64,000 nucleotides of DNA, taken from Clostridium paraputrificum (GTDB lineage: Bacteria > Bacillota > Clostridia > Clostridiales > Clostridiaceae). Positions 34,306 to 41,898 of this stretch are shown in pieces (positions within the stretch are counted from its first letter, which is position 1; the number at the start of each line of letters is the position of its first letter). Location of the stretch: NCBI RefSeq assembly GCF_900447045.1, contig NZ_UAWH01000018.1, forward strand, positions 124,001-188,000, read 5' to 3'. The notes beneath the pieces were generated by a model. The model worked only from the letters and a program-made list of their open reading frames with translations. It was not told the DNA's origin and did not search any database. Both the position numbers and the translations under genes were made by a program.

Positions 34306-35109
34306 GTGGCATTAAAAGAAATTGATTTAGGAAATGTTAGAGGTCCTCAAGGTCCTGCTGGACCTAATACAGTATCTACTACAACAACTACTACAGGATT
34401 AACAAATGGACATTTTTTATATAGTGATAATGGAAGAGTTGGAGGTAAAGCAATAACTCCTGCTACTATAGGTGCTTTAGCTTCTAATGGTAAAGCTGCT
34501 GATTCATCAAAGCTTAATAATGCAACAGAGTCTACATCAGGCACGGCTAATACTATCGCCAAAAGAGATAGTAATGGGGACTTAACAACTAGATTCTTTA
34601 AGAGTACTTATCCAAATCAGGACAGAATGAATGGGGCTCTAGCTTATAGAGTTAATAATTCATCTGACAATAATATTAGATTTTGCAGTGATGTACAAGC
34701 TATATTAGAGTGGTTAGGGACAAACAAAGCAAAATATGAACTGTTAGGAACTGCTACTAAATTTGATATTGTTATGCCAAACCCTAATGCTAATTTTATA
34801 CGTTGTACATTTAGTTGTGGTAATAAACAAGAATTGTCTTCTGTATATGTAAATGTTAATGGGAAATATGTTACTGACTGGACTGTAGGAGCAAGCTTTA
34901 GTATGGTAGTAGAATTTATGAAAGTTAGTGGAACTTCATATGTAATGTCAATGAATCTACATTGTGCTATGAGAAATAGCGATATGTCTTATAGATTAAC
35001 AACATCTACTAACAAATTAGATTATGAGTCTATACAAAAAATAACCTTTGAACATTCACAGGCAGGCTATAAATTAGAAAATTGTGCTTACACTTTAGAA
35101 TGGTATTAG
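34306..35109 (+). CDS. Tail fibre / receptor-binding protein
   Basis: 267 aa, GTG start after AAGGAGGGAG. The short N-terminus [14 protein letters not shown] matches the previous fibre; then a fibre shaft with PATIGALASNGKAADSSKLNNAT and TIAKRDSNGDLTTRFF, typical of tail fibres. The C-terminal 150 residues are a unique beta-rich globular domain with several cysteines, probably the receptor-binding tip. Confidence 0.75.
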   Translation: MALKEIDLGNVRGPQGPAGPNTVSTTTTTTGLTNGHFLYSDNGRVGGKAITPATIGALASNGKAADSSKLNNATESTSGTANTIAKRDSNGDLTTRFFKSTYPNQDRMNGALAYRVNNSSDNNIRFCSDVQAILEWLGTNKAKYELLGTATKFDIVMPNPNANFIRCTFSCGNKQELSSVYVNVNGKYVTDWTVGASFSMVVEFMKVSGTSYVMSMNLHCAMRNSDMSYRLTTSTNKLDYESIQKITFEHSQAGYKLENCAYTLEWY

Positions 35110-35118
35110 GAGGATTAT

Positions 35119-35460
35119 ATGAAATATATTTTAGTGAATACTTTAAGAAATAATACAATTGAAAAGATAATACCCAAAGAAGCAGGGGTGACATTTATTC
35201 CTTCTTCTTATCCGTCTTACTTGAAGATGATAGAAGATATAAATGACGAAATTAAATCTTTAAATTATAGATATGATGAAGAAACAAAGTCATTTATTGA
35301 ATTAAGTGAGCAGGATATTAAAGAAATGTCCTATGAGGCCTTAGTTGAAGAAAACTTACAACTTAAATTGGCTATGGCAGAACTTTCGGAAGAGAAGGAT
35401 CAAAAAATATTAGATTTGGAATTAGCGTTAGCAGAAATAGTGGAAGGAGGATTAATTTAA
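35119..35460 (+). CDS. Tail accessory protein with coiled coil (113 aa)
   Basis: TAGGAGG before ATG. The N-terminal half is mixed (VNTLRNNTIEKIIPKEAG); the C-terminal half is a coiled coil (LVEENLQLKLAMAELSEEKDQKILDLELALAEI). Proteins with this end precede XkdX/CD1375-type genes in many clostridial phages. Function unknown; a fibre assembly role is possible. Confidence 0.65.
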   Translation: MKYILVNTLRNNTIEKIIPKEAGVTFIPSSYPSYLKMIEDINDEIKSLNYRYDEETKSFIELSEQDIKEMSYEALVEENLQLKLAMAELSEEKDQKILDLELALAEIVEGGLI

Positions 35461-35461
35461 T

Positions 35462-35599
35462 ATGATTAAGATTTATGCAGATTTAGTAGAGGCAAAAGAA
35501 AGAAGTTTAGACGGAGCAGATGGAATAAAGAAAGTGCCAGATAAATATTTAGATGGAGTTAAGGAAGAACTTAAAAAGAGAGGATATGAAATAAGTTAG
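35462..35599 (+). CDS. CD1375/XkdX-like small phage protein (45 aa)
   Basis: Starts 1 base after the previous stop. Reads MIKIYADLVEAKER...VPDKYLDGVKEELKKRGYEIS, which matches the size, position and pattern (Val-Pro-x-x-hydrophobic-x-x-x-Val) of CD1375/XkdX proteins at the end of phage tail operons. Followed at once by a terminator. Confidence 0.7.
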   Translation: MIKIYADLVEAKERSLDGADGIKKVPDKYLDGVKEELKKRGYEIS

Positions 35600-35624
35600 A
35601 ACCAATTTGATAGGTTCTTTTTTA
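35598..35624 (+). terminator. Terminator at end of tail operon
   Basis: AGAACC/GGTTCT stem with a TTTTTTA tail overlapping the stop codon. Confidence 0.75.
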
Positions 35625-35729
35625 TAAAAAGATAAAATTAAGTTAACCATAGGGAGAGCTATATAAACAAAAGATTCAAAAAAGAGTAATAGTAATTCTA
35701 GATTTTGCATTTGTATTAAGGAGGAACAT

Positions 35730-35819
35730 ATGGAAAAAGAGTTATTACTGAAATTTATAGATATCAAATATATTTGCAACCTTGTAAATACGGAGAAATG
35801 GAATCTATTAGGAAAATAA
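35730..35819 (+). CDS. Very small ORF with strong ribosome-binding site (29 aa), doubtful
   Basis: MEKELLLKFIDIKYICNLV... preceded by AAGGAGGA at good spacing. It may be a small peptide or the stub of a truncated gene. Apart from this ORF and the promoter at 35927, the 470-base gap (35600-36069) shows nothing else. Confidence 0.3.
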   Translation: MEKELLLKFIDIKYICNLVNTEKWNLLGK

Positions 35820-35926
35820 CTTGAGCTTAGCTATATTTAAATTAAGTATATAGTATTTGCTAAGAATAACTATTTTTAGATAAAAAATACCAACAAATAA
35901 AATAAAAATTGTTTAATATGCAAAAA

Positions 35927-35955
35927 TTGACATTTTTTTATGTTTGATTTAAAAT
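35927..35955 (+). promoter_or_regulatory. Sigma-A promoter upstream of 36070 gene
   Basis: TTGACA, 17-base spacer, TAAAAT: near consensus. It is about 115 bases before the GTG of the 84-aa gene, so that gene is an independent transcription unit, ended by the terminator at 36381. Confidence 0.65.
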
Positions 35956-36069
35956 ATTTAGTGTGGAATTATAAAAAATAGTTGCTGCAATTTAAGAGAT
36001 TTAAATGGATATATATGTACTAATGAAACATTAAATGCACAGAAGTAATTAAAAATACGGAGGGATATT

Positions 36070-36324
36070 GTGAAGGTATTGGAAATTGTATCAAAAACAA
36101 ATTATTTAAATGGATTAATACATAGAATATCTTATAAATATTCTATAACAAAAAATGTTGGGTATAATAATATTGAAAATTCTTTTAAAGAAATTATGCA
36201 GGAATTAGAGAACTGTGAGCTAACAGACACCAGGAAGATAAATGATATACTCAGTAAGATGAGTGAGTTGCGTTTGAAATTGAAGTTAATAGATCGTGAG
36301 GAAAGGTTAAGCAAGATTCAGTAA
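36070..36324 (+). CDS. Small helical protein of unknown function (84 aa)
   Basis: GTG after GGAGGG. All helical and charged (IMQELENCELTDTRKINDILSKMSELRLKLKL). It is flanked by a near-consensus promoter and a strong terminator, so it is another moron-like unit between tail and lysis genes. Unknown role. Confidence 0.6.
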   Translation: MKVLEIVSKTNYLNGLIHRISYKYSITKNVGYNNIENSFKEIMQELENCELTDTRKINDILSKMSELRLKLKLIDREERLSKIQ

Positions 36325-36380
36325 AATGTATTTAATCAAATTTTAATAAAAAATGATTAAGTAATTGAATAAAAGATTTA

Positions 36381-36413
36381 AAAGAGATTAGAAGAAATTC
36401 TAGTCTCTTTTTT
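36381..36413 (+). terminator. Terminator with GAAA loop before lysis genes
   Basis: AAAGAGATTAGAA-GAAA-TTCTAGTCTCTTT then TTT; 13-bp stem with one G-U. Confidence 0.85.
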
Positions 36414-36448
36414 ATACAAAAAAATTAGAAGAGAGGTGGTAATAATGT

Positions 36449-36679
36449 ATGGAAAATGACTTATTTAAAGTTATATTAAATCAAGGAGCATGGGCAGTTC
36501 TTTTTGTATGGCTACTAATAGACACCAGAAAAGAGAGTAAGGTTAGAGAGGAAAAATTACAGAGAGTTATCAATAAGAATCAAGAAGTAATTTCAGAGCT
36601 AGCTGAAAAATTTAATGTAGTTGAGGACATCAAAGAAGATGTTGAAGAAATAAAATCAAATTTAAGAGGAGAGATGTAA
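36449..36679 (+). CDS. BhlA/UviB-family holin-like protein
   Basis: 76 aa. One N-terminal hydrophobic helix (LNQGAWAVLFVWLLID) followed by a charged coiled coil (REEKLQRVINKNQEVISELAEKF), the exact form of BhlA/UviB. These pair with a second holin and an amidase in clostridial phages. An out-of-frame 4-codon ORF (ATG TAT GGA AAA TGA at 36445) overlaps the start. Confidence 0.85.
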   Translation: MENDLFKVILNQGAWAVLFVWLLIDTRKESKVREEKLQRVINKNQEVISELAEKFNVVEDIKEDVEEIKSNLRGEM

Positions 36680-36680
36680 A

Positions 36681-36932
36681 ATGGAATTTACAAACTTTAT
36701 AATGGAGAATGCTTTAGTCTTAATACCTGCACTATATGTTATAGGGTTCATTTTAAAGAAAACAGAGAGTGTTGTAGATAAGTATATACCAGTAATCTTA
36801 TTACCTATAGGTGTAGCTGGAGCAGTTGCAGTAATGGGGCTTAGTGCAGAATCTGTTATTCAAGGTATATTGGTAGTTGGTGCCACAGTATTAACAAACC
36901 AAGTAGTAAAACAATCTAGTAAAGTAGAGTAG
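36681..36932 (+). CDS. Phage holin
   Basis: 83 aa, AGAGGAG upstream. Three hydrophobic segments (about 5-25, 35-53, 58-76) with TESVVDKYIPVILLPIG and GILVVGATVLTNQVVKQ, resembling phage holin families next to UviB genes. It would form the membrane lesion that releases the amidase. Confidence 0.8.
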   Translation: MEFTNFIMENALVLIPALYVIGFILKKTESVVDKYIPVILLPIGVAGAVAVMGLSAESVIQGILVVGATVLTNQVVKQSSKVE

Positions 36933-36951
36933 TCAAATAGGCTACTCTTTT
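36926..36951 (+). terminator. Terminator/attenuator between holin and endolysin
   Basis: AGAGTAG/CTACTCT stem overlapping the holin stop codon, followed by TTTTACTTT. It would lower endolysin transcription relative to holin. Confidence 0.6.
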
Positions 36952-36979
36952 ACTTTATATTTAAAAGGAGTGATTTTAA

Positions 36980-37813
36980 GTGATAATAGGAATAGACAAA
37001 GGACATAGTACATGGGATAAAAGTCCGTGTGGAGCTGTAGGTTTACTTAATGAATCTAAAGAGAATAGACAAGTTGGAGATAAGGTTATACAAAAGTTAA
37101 GAGCTTTAGACCATACAGTAATAGATTGTAGTTGTAATAGTGCTAGCTCTGTAAATGAACAGCTAGCAGCTATAGTTAATAAAGCTAATGCACAAAAGTT
37201 AGATCTATTTTTAAGCTTACATCTTAATGCTGGTGGAGGAACTGGAGCAGAGATATACACTACCAATACTAGTGGAGCTAAAGAAGAAGCTAAGAAATTA
37301 ATAGAAACTTATTGCAAGAGAACAGGATTTAAAAATAGAGGATACAAGTTCTCTGAACTTTATGTATTAAGACATACCAATGCTCCTGCTATGTTGCTAG
37401 AGATGTGTTTTGTAGACACAGAAGACGACTTTATAAAGTGGAATAACTTAGGGGTAGAAACTATCGCTAATGCAATAGTAGAAGGAATTACAGGACAAGT
37501 ACCAAGCGAGAATAAGCATGTAGAAAGTCATAAACCAGTAGAAAGTGAATCAACAATAGAGGAGGAGTCAAAATTGTTAGAAAAGTGTAAAGATAATGTA
37601 TTAAAATATGGAGCAAAGGGAACTTATGTATTTTTAGCACAATCAAGTATGAAAGCTTTAGGTTTATATAATGGACCTATAGATGGTTCATATGGTCCAG
37701 CTAAGGGAAACGGAAGTTTTTATCAAGCTGTCGTAAATTTAAATGCTAAATTAGGATTTAAGAACGACAGTAATTTAGGTCCTGCATGTTGGGAGTATAT
37801 TTTAACTAAATAA
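36980..37813 (+). CDS. Endolysin, N-acetylmuramoyl-L-alanine amidase (Amidase_3)
   Basis: 277 aa, GTG start 9 bases after AAAGGAG. Residues 1-175 form the zinc amidase: H9 (DKGHS), E28, H81 (SLHLNAGGG) and catalytic E141 (LLEMCFVD). A Glu/Ser-rich linker (176-197) leads to a C-terminal cell-wall-binding domain (LKYGAKGTYVFLAQSSM...GPIDGSYGP). It cleaves the bond between muramic acid and the stem peptide. A strong internal ribosome-binding site with TTG at codon 199 could make the binding domain alone. Confidence 0.9.
   Translation: MIIGIDKGHSTWDKSPCGAVGLLNESKENRQVGDKVIQKLRALDHTVIDCSCNSASSVNEQLAAIVNKANAQKLDLFLSLHLNAGGGTGAEIYTTNTSGAKEEAKKLIETYCKRTGFKNRGYKFSELYVLRHTNAPAMLLEMCFVDTEDDFIKWNNLGVETIANAIVEGITGQVPSENKHVESHKPVESESTIEEESKLLEKCKDNVLKYGAKGTYVFLAQSSMKALGLYNGPIDGSYGPAKGNGSFYQAVVNLNAKLGFKNDSNLGPACWEYILTK
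37558..37576 (+). promoter_or_regulatory. Internal ribosome-binding site and TTG in the endolysin gene
   Basis: AGAGGAGGAG at 37558-37567 precedes an in-frame TTG at 37574 (codon 199), at the linker/binding-domain border; product 79 aa. Clostridial endolysins such as CTP1L and CD27L are reported to make a separate C-terminal domain, and Enterococcus Lys170 uses an internal start. Confidence 0.6.
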
Positions 37814-37850
37814 TAGTTCTGTAGTATGCTTATAAAACAAGAAAACAAAA

Positions 37851-37898
37851 AGACAGTAATCAGGGATAATTTCCTTGGTTGCTGTCTCTTTGTTGTTT
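37851..37898 (+). terminator. Terminator after endolysin
   Basis: Fifteen-bp stem from agacagtaatca to its partner ending gctgtct (three G-U pairs), followed by ctttgttgtttt. From here to 38438 I see hairpins but no convincing gene; a weaker AAGAGCA/TGCTCTT pair lies at 37911-37953. Confidence 0.75.
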
Positions 37899-38149
37899 TA
37901 TAAAGTTGTAAAGAGCAATTACAGAATAAAATAATAAGTTAAAAACTGCTCTTCCTTGTAAATTATATTGAGGATTTTACAACTATAAAGTACAATAATT
38001 TTCATTATTAATCAATAAATGTAAAAGAACATATTAAAAATAGACACTTAGAAGATAAATAAGTAGAAATATTAAATAGATTTATATTGTATTTAAATAA
38101 TAATAATAATAATGTAAATGTGTACTGTACTACAATAATAAGAAAATCA

Positions 38150-38193
38150 AAAGAGCGATTAATCTTAATTGTGGGGTGGATTAATCGCTCTTT
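38150..38193 (+). terminator. Perfect 15-bp hairpin, terminator-like
   Basis: AAAGAGCGATTAATC / GATTAATCGCTCTTT with a 14-base G-rich loop. An ORF reading through it (38087-38272) looks spurious. Confidence 0.6.
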
Positions 38194-38389
38194 ATATTTA
38201 TATATAGGTTCAAGAGTATTAATTAAATTAAAACTAATACTGGTTTATTATATCAATTACAAAATAGCATAAAAATGGAAGGAAGTCAATAAATTTACTC
38301 TAATTATGTCGGAAATAGGGTTGATTTATAAATGTTATATTTATCTAAGTATTTGGTTATACTTATAAATAGTATTGTACTATACTTAT

Positions 38390-38436
38390 AAAAAGGTAGT
38401 GGTTAAGGAATCAGTCCTTATCTGCTACCTTTTTTA
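38390..38436 (+). terminator. Terminator-like hairpin with tactatacttataaaaagg lead
   Basis: AAAAAGGTAG...CTACCTTTTT with an inner TAAGG/CCTTA stem and T7 tail. The 19 bases leading into it recur at 38843. It lies just past the end of the convergent minus gene at 38439. Confidence 0.65.
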
Positions 38437-38438
38437 TT

Positions 38439-38681
38439 TTACAAAAATATTTTATAAAAATCAGAAATAATTATTATCATAGAAGAAATCCAAAAAGTTA
38501 TTTCTACTATTTTTCTATTTTTACCATCTAATTTGTCTAGTAATAGCAACGAAGTTAAGAATATTATATGAATAAAACCTCTTAATATAAATTCTATATT
38601 TACTAAGTATATAGAATAAAGCGTTATACTTATTGCCAATCCTAATAGAATATAAATAATGAGTTTATAAATTTTATTCAT
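38439..38681 (-). CDS. Small membrane protein (80 aa, three TM helices)
   Basis: ATG 38681 follows AGAGGTG by 6 bases on the minus strand. Hydrophobic helices at about 5-25, 28-48 and 60-78, with a KLDGKNRK loop. No family recognised. It runs against the phage late direction, so may be expressed in the lysogen. Confidence 0.55.
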   Translation of the reverse strand: MNKIYKLIIYILLGLAISITLYSIYLVNIEFILRGFIHIIFLTSLLLLDKLDGKNRKIVEITFWISSMIIIISDFYKIFL

Positions 38682-38852
38682 AATAATCACCTCTATTGTG
38701 CCATGTAATAAAAATCTTTTTTCACTATAAATATTTATGTGATTTTTACTATTATATGAAAGATATCTTCGTTAATTACTTTGTTTAATTTTACTATTTT
38801 ATTTTAATGAATTCAATTAATTGGTCATAATTAATAATAGTACTATACTTAT

Positions 38853-38895
38853 AAAAAGGCAGTAGATAGGGACAAATCCTTATTTGCTACTTTTT
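38853..38895 (+). terminator. Terminator-like hairpin, related to that at 38390
   Basis: Imperfect stem between aaaaaggcagtagatagg and ccttatttgctacttttt. The lead sequence tactatacttataaaaagg is shared with the hairpin at 38390, so the two are copies of one element. The gap 38682-39073 has only this and the next hairpin. Confidence 0.6.
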
Positions 38896-38963
38896 ATTTA
38901 TGAATAAAATTAAAATGTTAGGAAATAATAATAATGATTACTATATTACTAATATTTCAATTT

Positions 38964-39005
38964 AAGCTAGTAGGTAAGAGAAGTTTTGCTTGCTAGCTTT
39001 TTTAT
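38964..39005 (+). terminator. AAGCTAG hairpin, copy 1
   Basis: AAGCTAGTAGG / CTTGCTAGCTT with T-run. The same stem top recurs at 39295. Confidence 0.65.
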
Positions 39006-39073
39006 TTTTTAGTTTTGTTTATAATAATAAAATTTTTAAAATAGTGAAATGCTATTTATAGGAGAGTGGTAAT

Positions 39074-39235
39074 ATGCACTATGAATATGAGTATGAGGTT
39101 ACAGATGAGGTAGCAGAAGTAGTAATAAAAAACTTATTAGAGATTTATGAGAAACATAAAAATATTTTTAAGAAAATATTACTTGCTAGCTATTTCTTTA
39201 TATTAAATATAACAAAATATATTGCTCTTGAATAA
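39074..39235 (+). CDS. Small acidic/helical protein (53 aa)
   Basis: GGAGAGTGG precedes the ATG. MHYEYEYEVTDEVAEVVIKNLLEIYEK then a basic hydrophobic tail that could be a short membrane helix (ILLASYFFILNI). It lies between the two AAGCTAG hairpins. No family recognised. Confidence 0.45.
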   Translation: MHYEYEYEVTDEVAEVVIKNLLEIYEKHKNIFKKILLASYFFILNITKYIALE

Positions 39236-39294
39236 TATATAATAATTAAGGTACCTCCTGAAATTATATTAATTTTAAATTTGTAGAATCCTAG

Positions 39295-39336
39295 AAAGCT
39301 AGTAGGTAGATTAATTTCTACTTACTAGCTTTTTTT
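39295..39336 (+). terminator. AAGCTAG hairpin, copy 2
   Basis: Sixteen-bp stem AAAGCTAGTAGGTAGA / TCTACTTACTAGCTTT with one G-U, 6-base loop and T7. Very strong. Confidence 0.8.
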
Positions 39337-39483
39337 GTTAAATGCTTGTTAAAAATATATAAAAAGTATTGACCAAGGTTTACATTTATATAATAATCTT
39401 TATAAAAAATTTAAAAAAGCAACAAAGCTTTTAGTTTTTGTAACAATAATAGTTAATCTTTTTAGTAAAGTAGGAGGGTTAAA

Positions 39484-39687
39484 ATGAGGAAAACAAGTGA
39501 AGCACAAAGGAATGCAGATAAAAGATGGAGAGAAAAAAATAGAGATCATGCAAATTATTTAAAGAATAGGACTAGTGCAAGATGCTTTATTAGAAATAGA
39601 GCTACATTAGAAGATATAGGTGAATTAGAAGTATTAATTAAAGAGAGGGTTGAGGTGTTAAAAAAGGAAAATAACAAGTTATGTTAA
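39484..39687 (+). CDS. Small basic conserved-looking protein (67 aa)
   Basis: AGGAGGG upstream. MRKTSEAQRNADKRWREKNRDHANYLKNRTSARCFIRNRATLEDI..., arginine-rich N-terminus and a helical C-terminus. Short proteins with this opening are familiar to me from Firmicute phages and plasmids, without function; nucleic-acid binding is likely from charge. A hairpin follows it at 39690. Confidence 0.6.
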   Translation: MRKTSEAQRNADKRWREKNRDHANYLKNRTSARCFIRNRATLEDIGELEVLIKERVEVLKKENNKLC

Positions 39688-39689
39688 AG

Positions 39690-39726
39690 ACTAGGATACC
39701 TAACTATATCCTAGTGTTCCATTTTA
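39690..39726 (+). terminator. Hairpin after the 67-aa gene
   Basis: ACTAGGATA/TATCCTAGT, 9-bp perfect stem, followed by gttccatttt. Confidence 0.65.
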
Positions 39727-39755
39727 TCATAAATGTTATTGTTATTATTTAAGAA

Positions 39756-39800
39756 GAAAAAGAGTGACCAATCAATAAGGGGGACTAATCACTCTTTTTC
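39756..39800. terminator. Hairpin GAAAAAGAGTGA/TCACTCTTTTTC
   Basis: Twelve-bp perfect stem with A-run on the left and T-run on the right, so it can terminate both strands. The rest of 39801-39960 shows nothing else. Confidence 0.65.
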
Positions 39801-39960
39801 TACTTTTGTAGTTATTAATACTATGGTGAGATTTAACAGTAATATATAATATCAAGGGAATAAAATCAATAAAACTGTCTGATTTATAATAAAAACTTAA
39901 TAATTATATTTGTTTAAATAATTGATTATAATTAATAATAAAATTAGTCTTTATAGTTTC

Positions 39961-40287
39961 CTATTTTTTAAAATCTTTATTATATAATTCGTATTGCCAA
40001 AAATTTTGTGTTATTAACCCATATATATGTATTGAAGCAACTAATATAATAAATGTTAAAAGTAATTCTAATAAAGGGTTATTAAACTTTTTATCTAAAA
40101 TAGGTATAATAAAAGCGCCAATAAAAATATTCATTACAATATATACAAATAAATCAACAAAGATATAATATTTCTTTTTAACAAAGCTGTTTTTACAGGT
40201 TTTACAGGTTATTTTACCTTTATATTGAAAGACTGACTTTAATCTTTCTTTGTATGTAAACTTATCCTTACATTTTATACAGTTCAT
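39961..40287 (-). CDS. Zinc-ribbon membrane protein (TIGR04104-like)
   Basis: 108 aa, minus strand. N-terminal zinc ribbon C3-x2-C6...C28-x2-C31 with KFTYKERLKSVF, the cxxc_20_cxxc pattern, then two TM helices (about 43-65 and 72-95). Such proteins are small and of unknown role, common in Firmicutes. It follows the Xre gene on the same strand after 187 bases. Confidence 0.7.
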   Translation of the reverse strand: MNCIKCKDKFTYKERLKSVFQYKGKITCKTCKNSFVKKKYYIFVDLFVYIVMNIFIGAFIIPILDKKFNNPLLELLLTFIILVASIHIYGLITQNFWQYELYNKDFKK

Positions 40288-40464
40288 AGATCTTCTCCTT
40301 CAATTTTTATTATCCTTCATATATATAGTATATTACGATTTTAAATTACTTTTTTATTTAATTATACACAAATAATGGTAAATATAAAACTTTATAGATT
40401 TCATAAAGAAATACACTTCAGTTAATTGATATTGCTTTCATATGTTTGGTTTACTTAACACGAA

Positions 40465-40487
40465 AGACCAGAAATTATTTCTGGTCT
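40465..40487. terminator. Hairpin overlapping the Xre gene end
   Basis: AGACCAGAAA / TTTCTGGTCT, 3-base loop; followed on the plus strand by AATTTTTTT, so it would mainly stop rightward transcription from entering the Xre gene. Confidence 0.65.
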
Positions 40488-40882
40488 AATTTTTTTATTA
40501 ATATATATTTATTTTTTGGTAGTTGGTATTTAAAAACTTTCCATCTATATATGGCGGAGTGATGACATTCTAATATAGAGGACAGTTTTTCAATTCCATA
40601 AGTATTAATTAATAAATTTATATTTCTTTCTTGGTTTAATATGTATGACAAATAATCATCACATATAATATCTTTATCTAATACAGATATAAGTTTAAGT
40701 AAAGTTTCGCGAGTAATATTATCTCTATATCCAGCTTCTAGTTCATTAATAGTTGATCGACTTAATCCTGTTAATTTGACCAATTCTTTTTGAGTTATTC
40801 CAGCTACTAACTTAGCCTTTTTTATTCTATTTGATAAGGTATCTATTGGCATGTCATCGTATAGTAAATTATTAATATTCAT
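40475..40882 (-). CDS. Xre-family regulator at prophage right end
   Basis: 135 aa. Residues 14-68 are a Cro/C1-type HTH (RIKKAKLVAGITQKELVKLTGLSRSTINELEAGYRD). The C-terminal half has a second HTH-like stretch (IEKLSSILECHHSAIYRWK). No ribosome-binding site is seen before the ATG; instead the ATG overlaps the stop of the interrupted host gene (ATGA), suggesting coupled translation in the lysogen. A role in lysogeny or host gene control is inferred. Confidence 0.75.
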   Translation of the reverse strand: MNINNLLYDDMPIDTLSNRIKKAKLVAGITQKELVKLTGLSRSTINELEAGYRDNITRETLLKLISVLDKDIICDDYLSYILNQERNINLLINTYGIEKLSSILECHHSAIYRWKVFKYQLPKNKYILIKKLDQK

Positions 40883-41898
40883 CGCAATTTGGAATGACGA
40901 GCTTCTGTATGTCCAACAAAAAGACCACTTTTTTCTCCAGCGCAGAATAAATTATCCACTCCTTGAACCTTCATGTCATTAGTTCTAGGAGCAACAGATA
41001 GATATCTCATTGAGTTACCTTTACTTCCTGCATATGGATCCACATACTTAGCATGTTCTAGTCCTGGTATCTTTCTTAATTTTTCTAAAGGATAATAAGT
41101 TGTCATTAATTTTGCATGTCCAGTATCTAAAAGTACTACATTTTCAGCAAATTCTTTTAAGGCGTATTGTTGACAAACCTTTGTATCTAATTTGCCGTAG
41201 TTAACATCTTCAGTAGGAACCTTTAAAACAACAACACCTTTTTCATTTAACACCTTATTAATTTCATCGGAAAGACTTTCCTTTGCTAATTTACAGGAAC
41301 CTGACATAGCACCCAAAGCATCTTCAGCTCTTTCTCCTTGAATGTCAGGAACACCACATCTTTCGCTTATTGAAATTCTAGGTCCAAATGATGGACATCT
41401 TAAAATACACATTGAACATCCATTTCCATATCTTAAGCAGTTCCCCATAGGACCTGTAGTTCCTGTTGTTTCAATAAAAATATCCCCGTCTACAAAGCTA
41501 TCATCAGCTAAGTATAAACCTTTTATCTTATGTCCATCAAATTCAACATCTCTAACTCTTTTCTCCATGTGAATTACTATTCCTAAAGATTTGATATAAT
41601 CTCTTACAGCACCTTCAATCCTGTTGACGTCATAAAGGCTGGCATGTTTATGCCCTGGAAAATCTATGCCCTTGTGTCTTGAGTTTGCATCAGTAATATT
41701 AATTAAATCTCCACCGCCTAAAGCAATAAGTTCTTCAGATGCAGTATATCTTCCATTGTTTCTCATTATACCGCCAACATTTCCAAGTCCAAGTAATAAA
41801 TCTGTTTTTTCATATATATGAACTTCTGCTCCTGCTTTTTTTGCACTAATAGCAGCTGCACATCCTGCCCAGCCACCGCCAATAATGATAATCCTCAT
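40879..41898 (-). pseudogene. FAD-dependent oxidoreductase, C-terminus cut off by the prophage
   Basis: 339 aa. Rossmann FAD motif IIIGGGWAGCAAA at the N-terminus, an acidic end of strand 2 (EVHIYEK), a cysteine group CLRYGNGCSMCILRC (possible FeS or regulatory), and the late FAD motif NLFCAGEKSGLFVGHTEA. After that motif only six residues follow before the stop; the C-terminal part (roughly 70-80 residues in GidA-like relatives) is missing. ATGA overlap with the upstream PyrK-like gene shows they formed one operon. Probably inactive in this lysogen. Confidence 0.8.
40893..40912. other. Prophage right attachment junction (attR region), approximate
   Basis: On the minus strand the oxidoreductase reads ...SGLFVGHTEA and then departs to RHSKLR-stop. 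Relatives continue after GHTEA with a conserved TG-x-LAGHNAVR stretch. The departure point (about 40900) marks host-phage junction. The core sequence cannot be fixed without the left end. Confidence 0.65.

Larger units (their letters stand above)
1..40900. mobile_element. Prophage (siphovirus, A118/SPP1-like head genes), left end outside window
   Basis: Continuous phage gene order is visible: recombination and replication, small terminase, large terminase, portal, minor head, scaffold, capsid, connectors, tail tube, Gp15 chaperone, tape measure, Dit, Tal, BppU, fibres, holins, amidase. Nearly all genes are on the plus strand. The right boundary is placed at about 40.9 kb, where a host FAD oxidoreductase gene on the minus strand loses its conserved C-terminus. 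No phage integrase of usual size is seen, so it should lie left of base 1. The structural genes all look intact, so the prophage may be functional; this is inference. Confidence 0.9.

Noticed and set aside
33101-35109. Diversity-generating retroelement acting on the fibre genes
   Set aside because: No reverse transcriptase gene or template/variable repeat pair seen in the window.
38087-38272. 61-aa ORF on the plus strand
   Set aside because: Non-ATG start without ribosome-binding site, Asn repeat from AAT runs, and it reads through a perfect 15-bp hairpin.
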